64,000 nucleotides of DNA, taken from the NCBI RefSeq assembly GCF_000169175.1, contig NZ_AAWS01000029.1:47239-111238 (forward strand), written 5' to 3'. A program made the translations under genes and the position numbers. The stretch comes from Microscilla marina ATCC 23134. GTDB lineage: Bacteria > Bacteroidota > Bacteroidia > Cytophagales > Microscillaceae. The notes beneath the pieces are model-generated. The model did no database searches. It saw only the letters and a program-made list of their open reading frames with translations, and was not told the DNA's origin. Positions 46,067-53,381 of the stretch are shown here, one piece after another (the stretch's first letter is position 1; the number at the start of each line of letters is the position of its first letter).

Positions 46067-49000
46067 ATGCCGGAAAAAGTACAGGAGACTACCAAAGAAC
46101 AAGAAAGTCAGGGTGGTACACAAAAAAGCAAAAATCAGCAAAATCAACCCTCTAAAAAGAAGCTGGGAGGGTCATCAAAATCTTTGCCCGAACCACATAA
46201 ATCAAAGCATCAAAATGTGGTACTTAATCACAAAAAACCGCTTCACAAGGCAAAACAAAAACCTATAGAACTAGGCAAGCGAGATACCAACTCTAAGGTA
46301 TTTGATGTGCTTGCCGTAGACGAAAATGTGGGTTTCGAGGCACTAAAGAGCCTACTCCGTAAATATTCCGATCAAATTGGTAAAGACTTGGTTGCCCAAC
46401 TCCTAAGTTCGGCAGGCTCGGCAATGGATTACCTTACTGGAAGTGCTATGTTGAGCGCACAGCCAAATTGGACAGGCCAGATCAATAGTTATGTAGATAA
46501 TTATACTGGTTTTCAGGATTCAGTAACCAAAATGGGGACTGCCATAGATAAGTATGGTACAGCCCTAAAAACTGCCCACGATACTTACCAAACAGTAAAT
46601 AGCCCAGGACTACACCTTGTAAGGGTTTTTCTTAAATATGTGATTGGGCGAGGTACTGCTTATGTGATGTCATTGGGTAAAAAAGCCACCCCAAAAACTA
46701 TTCACAATGTCACTGTTATGTCAGAAAGCCTCAGTTACCTGACTGACCTACAGGCAAGGTATGATGACTTGAAACGCGGCATTAGTAATCGTTCTATGCT
46801 TTTGGGGCACGTGATTTCACTTGCCGAAAAGGCCGCAAAAACCTCGAAAGATGAGCTGGCAAAACTTCAAAACTTTACCTTGTCGCAATTGCTTGCCTGG
46901 GGCTGGCAAAAAATGGATACAGGCAAATCTTTTAGCGACTTTGTGCTGACCAATAACTCTAAAATAGGCAAAGTAGGTAGTGGAGGTATACTGTTGGCCG
47001 CCATGGGCTTTTTGGCTGCTGCGGGTAGTTTATATATGGGGCAACCCCAGCTGGCTTCTAAACTAGCGATCGGTTCTACTGTGGTGGGAACCACTGGATT
47101 GGCTGCCAAATATTATGACCATAATTATATGGGCAAAGAAGACGAACAGGAACCTGAAAAACTCAACTTGCCTAAAGTTCAGGCACCACAAGGCAAAAAA
47201 CCTCAGGATTCACCTGATAAAAACCGTTTTTTCTGGATGAACATGCACCATACCGACATTAAGAGTTGGGACAGTACAACCCCTATGGAGAACCAACAAG
47301 GGTACTTGAGTCAGTTGATTTGGGGCAAAGAAGATGAGCCAATGTATAAGTCAGGGGGTGCCGAGATAAAGTTTGGCATGGGATTCAATATTTTTGGAAG
47401 AAAGCTGCTCAACTCTGACGATCATACAGTAAGGCTTGATTGGGGAGGAAATTTTGAGTATAAAAACGATGATATGCTCATTACCGACCAATTGCTCAAA
47501 CTCAATAAGGCATTTGAAATAGGGGCAGTGCATTTGACCAAAATTCGCATTACCAACCAAGGGCTACAGTCTATGGGGCTGGAACTCAAAAAAGTAAACG
47601 TAGCGGGCGATACCTTTCAGGTAAGCAGCATGAAGGCAGAGTGGAGCAAAGACAAAGGACTACATTTTGAAACTGCTGCCAAGGCAAACCTGTTAGACCA
47701 TCAGTTTGATGGGACACTTAATTTTGACCTGGACAATGATGGCAAATTAATCAATGGGGATATTTCTATTGGTTCGGGCGATCAGTTTGAAATACTCAAA
47801 GATGTGCTCACGATTAGTAATTTTTTGCTAAGTGGAAGTATTGACGAAAACAACAAGGTAACCATAGGTGCTGAAAGTGATATGGACCTTTTGAAAGACA
47901 ACAATTACTTTAATGCCAAAGTGGGCAAAGCCTATGTCAAGTATGACCAAACCCGTAAAAAGCCCTGGCTGGCTGGAGTCAATACTTTTGATGCTCAAAT
48001 TATGGGTGGACGGATTGGTATATCATTTAACGATGCTCACCTGAAAGATAACCAGTTAGACATTGCCAAGGCTCAACTGATGTATACCAAAGGTGGCAGT
48101 AGTAATGGTGACGATGAAGCGCTCAAAGGTGGAGGCATATTTGGCGACCTGGAGAATATTTTCAGCATCATTAAAACTTTACAGGTAAGCGCTACTGTGG
48201 GCAAGGTGTCGTTGAGCAAAGCAAGCTTTAAGTTTGGCGAAGCTCCCAAGTGGGCACTCAATGAGTTTACTGCAGCGTATGCAGGTTTTATGCTGTCGCT
48301 CAAAATTACCGACCAGGGGCTCAAAGGAAAGCTTGCTGGAAGCTTTGACCAACACTATAATATTTTCAAAGTATTGGTAGAAACGCCCATTCCGGCAGTG
48401 CCAGGAGCCAACTTGGTAGGTAAGGCTGCCCTGGATGCCAACTTGGGCGCACGTGCTTCGTTGGATGTCACCATGGATAACAAAGATAAGCGTAACCAAA
48501 ATAATAAAGGAGATAAATACCTTAAAATAAGTGGAAACGCTGGGTTTAAGGCTGGAGTAGGACTTACTGCGGGGTTGGGAGCCTCTATAGGACTTGCCAA
48601 TGTAGCCTCCATTTCAGGAATGCTCATGGGACGCTTTGGAGTGGAGATGGCAGGCGATCTTCAGGCAGGTGCTACCCTGGTGTTTAACCGCAATGCTGAC
48701 AAAGTGTTGAGACAAGGGGAGCTTCCTGATGACAAGTTTAAAATGAGGGCAGAGGCTACAGTAACCCCCACCTTTGATATTAGTGGAGGGCTATTTTTTA
48801 ACTTATTACAGCAAGAGTTTTCGTTGGCACAGTATAGCCTGGCAAGGTGGGAACTGGGCAAAGGGCAGTTTGCTTTTGAGGCTGCTCCTGATGAAAAAGG
48901 CAAGTATCGCCTTACCCCTGATCAAAACAACACCAAACTTAACGGGCGTCAGTTCTTAAAAGATCGTAAAAAAGGGTTTTCAAAAGCTGTAAAAGGAATT

Positions 49001-49702
49001 TCGCCTGAGCGTGAAAAATATATAAAACTACGCCAAACATTTGACCAGGCAGAAGAAGCCTTAGGCAATAAGTCAAAAAACTACGATGAGCTAGTAGAGC
49101 AACTCACCGAGCAAGGCAAAGGAGCCGAGAGTCAAATGTTAGATACACTCTCTATAATGGTGGCGAAGCATGAGGCTTTGGTAAGGCTCAAAAAGAATAA
49201 GGAGGCTTCAAGGCTTCAATCAGGAATTAGACGATTGAAAAGAGACACCAAAAAAGTGTTGATGATCAACCATGATCCAAGAGCAGCAGTTGAATACCTT
49301 CATTATTATCGTACCAAAAAATCTGTCAAAGCTGGGTTTAATAAAATGTTACGTAAGCATTTTGCCATTTGGGATTGGCGTTTGCTGAACCGTTATGCCA
49401 AAAACTCTTTAGAAAAAGACGGAGTGGAGCGGGTAAATAACCCTGGCTTGTTTGGCAAAAAGAAAGACAAAAAAGTCCACTCACAGTATAGCGCAAAGTT
49501 AAGGCAAAGAGAAATAGAAATAAACAAAGAGTTTGATGTAGATAGTAAGCTTGAGCAACACGTAAACCAAAAAGAAAAGGAGCAAGAGCCACTAGAGCAC
49601 AACCAACTAGAGCAAGAGCTTGTCGAGGAGGTTCGTAAACATGTAAAAGAACTGGAAAGTGATATAGGACCTCGCAAAAAACGAACGCCTGATACAGAGT
49701 AA
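46067..49702 (+). CDS. Large uncharacterised protein (1211 residues)
   Basis: No family is recognised. The first 75 residues are Lys/Gln/Ser-rich and disordered, with no signal peptide. Residues about 85-300 look helical (LLRKYSDQIGKDLVAQLLSSAG). Two hydrophobic segments follow at about 305-350 (GGILLAAMGFLAAAGSLYMG, LAIGSTVVGTTGLAAKYY). Residues about 385-780 have long beta-type repeats of ITDQ/ITNQ-G-L and DxDxDGKLINGDISIGSG patterns. Residues about 825-880 are Gly/Ala-rich (GFKAGVGLTAGLGASIGL). The last 250 residues are charged coiled coil. Large unsigned proteins of this look in Cytophagales can be cargo of contractile injection systems, but no DUF4157 core motif or tail gene is seen here, so that is speculation. 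A strong terminator follows. Confidence 0.85.
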   Translation: MPEKVQETTKEQESQGGTQKSKNQQNQPSKKKLGGSSKSLPEPHKSKHQNVVLNHKKPLHKAKQKPIELGKRDTNSKVFDVLAVDENVGFEALKSLLRKYSDQIGKDLVAQLLSSAGSAMDYLTGSAMLSAQPNWTGQINSYVDNYTGFQDSVTKMGTAIDKYGTALKTAHDTYQTVNSPGLHLVRVFLKYVIGRGTAYVMSLGKKATPKTIHNVTVMSESLSYLTDLQARYDDLKRGISNRSMLLGHVISLAEKAAKTSKDELAKLQNFTLSQLLAWGWQKMDTGKSFSDFVLTNNSKIGKVGSGGILLAAMGFLAAAGSLYMGQPQLASKLAIGSTVVGTTGLAAKYYDHNYMGKEDEQEPEKLNLPKVQAPQGKKPQDSPDKNRFFWMNMHHTDIKSWDSTTPMENQQGYLSQLIWGKEDEPMYKSGGAEIKFGMGFNIFGRKLLNSDDHTVRLDWGGNFEYKNDDMLITDQLLKLNKAFEIGAVHLTKIRITNQGLQSMGLELKKVNVAGDTFQVSSMKAEWSKDKGLHFETAAKANLLDHQFDGTLNFDLDNDGKLINGDISIGSGDQFEILKDVLTISNFLLSGSIDENNKVTIGAESDMDLLKDNNYFNAKVGKAYVKYDQTRKKPWLAGVNTFDAQIMGGRIGISFNDAHLKDNQLDIAKAQLMYTKGGSSNGDDEALKGGGIFGDLENIFSIIKTLQVSATVGKVSLSKASFKFGEAPKWALNEFTAAYAGFMLSLKITDQGLKGKLAGSFDQHYNIFKVLVETPIPAVPGANLVGKAALDANLGARASLDVTMDNKDKRNQNNKGDKYLKISGNAGFKAGVGLTAGLGASIGLANVASISGMLMGRFGVEMAGDLQAGATLVFNRNADKVLRQGELPDDKFKMRAEATVTPTFDISGGLFFNLLQQEFSLAQYSLARWELGKGQFAFEAAPDEKGKYRLTPDQNNTKLNGRQFLKDRKKGFSKAVKGISPEREKYIKLRQTFDQAEEALGNKSKNYDELVEQLTEQGKGAESQMLDTLSIMVAKHEALVRLKKNKEASRLQSGIRRLKRDTKKVLMINHDPRAAVEYLHYYRTKKSVKAGFNKMLRKHFAIWDWRLLNRYAKNSLEKDGVERVNNPGLFGKKKDKKVHSQYSAKLRQREIEINKEFDVDSKLEQHVNQKEKEQEPLEHNQLEQELVEEVRKHVKELESDIGPRKKRTPDTE

Positions 49703-49764
49703 TTGGGCAGGTGATTTGTGTATAGCTTGTTTTATTTCAGGTGTAGCTTGAATAGGTACTTTTT

Positions 49765-49798
49765 GCCCTTCTTTACTTTGGTAAGGAGGGGCTTTTTT
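49765..49798 (+). terminator. Strong terminator after the 1211-residue gene
   Basis: GCCCTTCTTTAC pairs with GTAAGGAGGGGC (12 bp with two G-T pairs, 4-base loop), then six T. It lies 62 bases past the stop, making the large gene a single transcript. Confidence 0.85.
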
Positions 49799-50023
49799 GC
49801 TTAGTGATCTGGAAAAAATAAGATGTGCCAATTCAAGAAAATATATTGTTCTCAGACGATTCAAAAAAAACGGTGCATAGCCAAAGCTATGAAGCTTTTT
49901 TTTTGAGAAGAATGAGGGCAATAGATACACTTTAATGGCTCAAATTATTTATGAAAGATCACTTATGACCAGTAGATGACTTAATATTATTATTGAATAC
50001 CTATATTAATGCTTATGACAATA

Positions 50024-50268
50024 CTCCGCAGTGATTTTAGTCAAAGTTGTTTGCTGATTAACTTTGTTGAGCTCGCCAGAGGCTCGGTTATCAGTCATTT
50101 ATGAATTTAAAAATTATTTAATTGGGTGTTTAGGCATAAAACCGAAACACTTTTAAAAATAAAGTGAGCATACAATCTTAATATAAGATACTGGTTTACA
50201 GTATTTAACAAGGTGAACATTTACTCGAATCAGCTATGGACTATCGACTAAATACTATGGACTATTGT
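50024..50268 (+). repeat. Intergenic repeat, copy 1, ending at the start of the next gene
   Basis: This 245-base unit starts CTCCGCAGT and ends GACTATTGT. It matches 51098-51339 along most of its length, notably GTATTTAACAAGG and ACTCGAATCAGCTATGGACTA. It ends one base before the ATG at 50270, so it must contain that gene's promoter. A 41-base module (50054-50094, CTGATTAACT to ATCAG) sits near its 5' end, whereas in copy 2 the related module sits near the 3' half. At the 3' position copy 1 has an intact small hairpin TACTG-gttta-CAGTA. No coding frame. Confidence 0.75.
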
Positions 50269-50269
50269 T

Positions 50270-50728
50270 ATGACAGATCACACCCAAAAGTTGATACGCC
50301 TGCTTACCAGCACCAACGAAGACCACTGGAGGCTTGCTTTGCATTTGATACAACAACAAGGGTACAATGACGCCTTGGCACAGGCAATGACCAGCAATGG
50401 CACCAAAAGGGCTTTGTGCCTGGAGTATGGTTTTGGTTGGTTGATATTGGATCGTATTTCAGAAAACGAGAAGTTGGCAACATTACTTAAGGCAAATAAA
50501 GGGAGAACATTGCCAGGCTGGGCAAGGGGGTATGCCATGTTGGAAGAGCTATACCGTAAGAAGAAAACATTGGTGCGTAACCAACAAAAAAGCCAAGAAG
50601 CGTTAAATGAAATACATTTTGGCGGGGGAGACCTTGCCAGCAACGAAGCCGAAGAATTGGGTGTGGTGAGTGAGCACATTGCATTGATAGAGACTCGTTT
50701 GGTAGAAGTGCTTTTAGCAAAAGAATAA
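50270..50728 (+). CDS. Hypothetical cytoplasmic protein
   Basis: The 152-residue product is helical and hydrophilic with no signal peptide. It begins TDHTQKLIRLLTSTNEDHWRLALHLI, which has the look of a HEAT-like or leucine-rich helical repeat. It has a Lys/Gln-rich helix (LYRKKKTLVRNQQKSQEAL) and ends VSEHIALIETRLVEVLLAKE. I recognise no family. Its start directly abuts the end of an intergenic repeat. The next gene begins 7 bases after its stop, so the two are one operon. Confidence 0.7.
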   Translation: MTDHTQKLIRLLTSTNEDHWRLALHLIQQQGYNDALAQAMTSNGTKRALCLEYGFGWLILDRISENEKLATLLKANKGRTLPGWARGYAMLEELYRKKKTLVRNQQKSQEALNEIHFGGGDLASNEAEELGVVSEHIALIETRLVEVLLAKE

Positions 50729-50735
50729 AAAAGAT

Positions 50736-50951
50736 ATGAAAAATAAAAATATAGGAATTTGGTTGTTGATATCGCTTACTCTGGGGCTTGCCCCTTTTCT
50801 GCCTGAACCTCACATTTGGGGCAAATTGCGTTGGATAGCCGGGGGTGCGCACGGAATGCAGCCAATGGATTGGTTTGACGCTTTTTTGCATGGTACCCCT
50901 TGGCTTGTGTTGTTTTTTCTGGTGGGTAAAACACTTGTAAAACGTCGGTAA
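50736..50951 (+). CDS. Small conserved membrane protein
   Basis: This 71-residue protein has two hydrophobic helices (about 6-21 and 51-66). Between them is a conserved-looking loop (FLPEPHIWGKLRWIAGG, MQPMDWFDAFLHGTPW) rich in Trp, Pro and His. Proteins with this PEPHIWGKLRW loop are widespread small membrane proteins; some databases label them RND transporter, although they are far too short to be a pump and no function is established. The end is basic (VKRR). The start is 7 bases after the previous stop, so it is cotranscribed with it. Confidence 0.75.
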   Translation: MKNKNIGIWLLISLTLGLAPFLPEPHIWGKLRWIAGGAHGMQPMDWFDAFLHGTPWLVLFFLVGKTLVKRR

Positions 50952-51036
50952 AACTTCTACCTTTTTTTATTCGTAAAGAAGACAAGTACCAAGGCAGCAT
51001 TAAGTACACCCAGTAAGTAGGTGTAACTACCTTATG

Positions 51037-51084
51037 ATGAGCAAGTGGCTCTTACTTGTGGCTGATAGCTAATTACTTGCTGCT
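51037..51084 (-). repeat. Dispersed intergenic repeat, copy 2 (shorter)
   Basis: Read on the minus strand, AGCAGCAAGTAATTAGCTAT and AAGAGCCACTTGCTCAT match the two ends of 16597-16670, with the hairpin-bearing middle missing. It lies 14 bases before the larger repeat copy at 51098. Confidence 0.5.
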
Positions 51085-51097
51085 ACTTAATTCAATG

Positions 51098-51339
51098 CTC
51101 CGCAGTACTTTTGGTGAAAGTTGGTTGCGGGTAATCAGTCATTGATGAATTTAAAAACTATTTAACTGGTTGGTGTAGGCTAAAACTGAAACCCTTTTAA
51201 AAATAAAGTGAGTATACAGTCTTAATATAAAATACTGATTAACTTCGTTGAGCTCACAAGTTCGGTTTACAGTATTTAACAAGGTAAACATTTACTCGAA
51301 TCAGCTATGGACTACCGACTAAATACTATGGACTATTGT
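51098..51339 (+). repeat. Intergenic repeat, copy 2
   Basis: This is the same unit as 50024-50268, 1.07 kb downstream in the same orientation. The 38-base module related to 50054-50094 is here at 51235-51272, inserted in the loop of the hairpin whose arms are ACTG and CAGT. At the position where copy 1 has the module, copy 2 has only GGTAATCAG. The unit ends 38 bases before the ATG at 51378. Confidence 0.75.
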
Positions 51340-51377
51340 AATTAGTATCAAACCTTACAAAATTACCTGACAACAAT

Positions 51378-51812
51378 ATGAAGATCAATCAACAGTTTAA
51401 TCAATTACGTTATGCGCGACTAAAAGAAATCATTGTGAACCATAAAAAATACACTGATTTTAATACCTTGGGCATTTACCGGGCAATAGTAGAACACGAA
51501 AAACTGAGCACCGAACAAAAAATTGACATTAGAGACTTAGCCAATGAGTACTTTAGCAAAACTTTCAATTTTTTGCAGGTTAAAGATCCCCGCACCTATT
51601 TTGCCCTGACAATATTGGGCGAAGAAGATGAGTTGACAGTGGCAGATGAAGCTAAAATATGGGAAGATATTCGTCGAAACAAAGAAAAGATTCTCAAAGC
51701 CAAGCGTATCAAACACCGCAATTTTGGGTATTACTCTAAGCACAATTGTGGCGATGATGCCTGTGTATACAATGGGGTGATGTTTAAAGAGGGTTCTCGT
51801 CATCTGTTATAG
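51378..51812 (+). CDS. Hypothetical protein with C-terminal Cys/His motif
   Basis: The 144-residue product is helical and charged with no signal peptide: LRYARLKEIIVNHKKYTDFN, TEQKIDIRDLANEYFSKTF. It ends in a motif containing His, two Cys and two Asp (SKHNCGDDACVYNGVMFKEG) that could bind a metal. No family is recognised. It follows the second copy of the intergenic repeat, as the gene at 50270 follows the first, which suggests a common promoter or shared history. An 85-base gap separates it from the next gene on the same strand. Confidence 0.65.
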   Translation: MKINQQFNQLRYARLKEIIVNHKKYTDFNTLGIYRAIVEHEKLSTEQKIDIRDLANEYFSKTFNFLQVKDPRTYFALTILGEEDELTVADEAKIWEDIRRNKEKILKAKRIKHRNFGYYSKHNCGDDACVYNGVMFKEGSRHLL

Positions 51813-51897
51813 CAAAAAAAACACATTTGTCTACTCCCTTTTTATGTGGCTACTGTCTATCAGATAGAGTTTAGAACATAACAACTATACAATACAA

Positions 51898-52308
51898 ATG
51901 ATGCAAACATTATTTTTATCATTGATGACTGCCTTGAGTACTTTTTTTGCTGTACCCACAACAAAATCACCTGGTATAGACAAACAGTATATTTATCAAC
52001 ATTGGGTGATTTCGGCAAAAGAGTCTACCAAAACAGTTACTGTGTACCGCCCTCATCACCTGGCAGATGCAAAAGGGATAGAAATGAGGCATAAACACGC
52101 AGGGATGATTATCAAAAAAGGAGGAAAGTTTCGTCAGTTGCGCTGGAGAATGTGTGGCAATGATACGGGACCTTCGGGGTATGACTACCAATGGAAATGG
52201 CAAACTCAAGGGGCATCTCAAACTCTTTTGGTAATCAAGAAAAAAGCTACTTACAAAGTATTGGCACTTAGTAAAGATATGCTAAAAGTAGAGAAGCTAA
52301 GCAAGTAA
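51898..52308 (+). CDS. Small exported protein, lipocalin-like or META-like
   Basis: A signal peptide (about 1-18, MMQTLFLSLMTALSTFFAVP) is followed by about 118 residues of short strands. These include a Tyr/His/Trp-containing first part (QYIYQHWVISAKEST, RPHHLADAKGIEM), a middle with one Cys and Trp (LRWRMCGNDTGPS), and a last pair (LLVIKKKATYKVLAL). This pattern is common in small periplasmic lipocalin-like proteins of Bacteroidota, but no family is certain. Two adjacent ATGs at the start make 51898 or 51901 equally good. A strong terminator follows. Confidence 0.65.
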   Translation: MMQTLFLSLMTALSTFFAVPTTKSPGIDKQYIYQHWVISAKESTKTVTVYRPHHLADAKGIEMRHKHAGMIIKKGGKFRQLRWRMCGNDTGPSGYDYQWKWQTQGASQTLLVIKKKATYKVLALSKDMLKVEKLSK

Positions 52309-52335
52309 TTAAGATAATACAAATAATTTTATTTG

Positions 52336-52371
52336 AACCTGTCAGGGAGAAGTCTCTGACAGGTTTTTTTA
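52336..52371 (+). terminator. Strong terminator between convergent genes
   Basis: AACCTGTCAG and CTGACAGGTT form a stem extended by three further pairs, then seven T on the plus strand. It lies between the exported protein and the convergent RNA methyltransferase. Confidence 0.88.
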
Positions 52372-52398
52372 TGTAGTCAAGGAAAAAATAACGTTTAT

Positions 52399-53166
52399 TT
52401 ATGTAGTGTCTTTTTTTACATGGTCACAAATAATGGCAGTCGCCATGGCTACATTGAGCGATTCTGCCTGCCCAAAGCGGGGAATAGTGATTTTTTGCTG
52501 AATGTGTGATGCCATAGATGCTCTGATGCCTTTCGACTCGTTGCCCAATACTATATAGCCCGCCTCTTTTGGGAAAGACCATTCGTGCAAGTTCGCTCCA
52601 TCCAAAAAAGCGCCATATACTTTAGGTGCTGCCAGCGAGGGGAAGTAGGCCTCTAAATCGGTGTAATGAATGTTTACCCTAAGAAAAGACCCCATACAAG
52701 AGGCGATTACTTTGGGGTTGTAAACGTCAACTGTGTCGGGCGAGCAGAGGATAGAACGTATACCATACCAATCGGCAATGCGTACAATGGTGCCAAGGTT
52801 GCCAGGATCTTGAATACCATCCAGTACCAATGCGTATTCATTCTGCGCCAGTGGTGCTATTGGGGTAGGCTCTGGCAACTGTACTATGGCCAGACAACTG
52901 TTGTTGGTTTGAAAATGACTACCTTTTTTGAGTTCATTGGCAGTAGCTACCAATACCTTGGTGGCTGAGGTCTCGATGATGGGAGCATAGTTTTGAGCAA
53001 AATCAGCAGTACAATACAGTTCACTTACTCTGTAGGCAGATTGAAGAGTTTCTACTACACTTTTTTCTCCTTCTACTAAAAAAGCCTGGTGTTGTTTACG
53101 GTATTTTTTTACCTGTAGTGAGTGGAGCAATTTATATTGCCTTTTAGAAATGTTTGTGTCGGGCAC
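52399..53166 (-). CDS. TrmH/SpoU family RNA methyltransferase
   Basis: This SPOUT enzyme transfers methyl from S-adenosylmethionine to a ribose 2'-hydroxyl in tRNA or rRNA. Its 255 residues have an N-terminal substrate-binding region (about 1-100, HQAFLVEGEKSVVETL). The three SpoU motifs follow: motif 1 LDGIQDPGNLGTIVRIA (115-131), motif 2 IVLGNESKGI (205-214), and motif 3 ITIPRFGQAESLNVAMA (226-242), including the knot residues. Target RNA and position cannot be told. It is transcribed away from the TamL-like gene; start sites are 215 bases apart. Confidence 0.93.
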   Translation of the reverse strand: MPDTNISKRQYKLLHSLQVKKYRKQHQAFLVEGEKSVVETLQSAYRVSELYCTADFAQNYAPIIETSATKVLVATANELKKGSHFQTNNSCLAIVQLPEPTPIAPLAQNEYALVLDGIQDPGNLGTIVRIADWYGIRSILCSPDTVDVYNPKVIASCMGSFLRVNIHYTDLEAYFPSLAAPKVYGAFLDGANLHEWSFPKEAGYIVLGNESKGIRASMASHIQQKITIPRFGQAESLNVAMATAIICDHVKKDTT

Positions 53167-53381
53167 TTCGTCTAGGGGGTTTAGTCATCAACAAAGCTCC
53201 AAAGATAAAAGGTGAAGGCTAAAAAATAAGCGTTGGGTTTTATAAATATTTTTTGACTTCAATGCATTCTTCTTTTTGTAACAAGGAGCAGGCATAAATT
53301 GATATTTTAAAATTTTGTAAATCAAAAAAATACGCAGAACTTAGTATTGAATCAACATAATGCATGATAACAGAGAAATAT

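Noticed and set aside
45903..46268. 121-codon plus-strand frame overlapping the start of the 1211-residue protein
   Set aside because: It overlaps the real gene's 5' end in another frame and gives a basic product without recognisable pattern.
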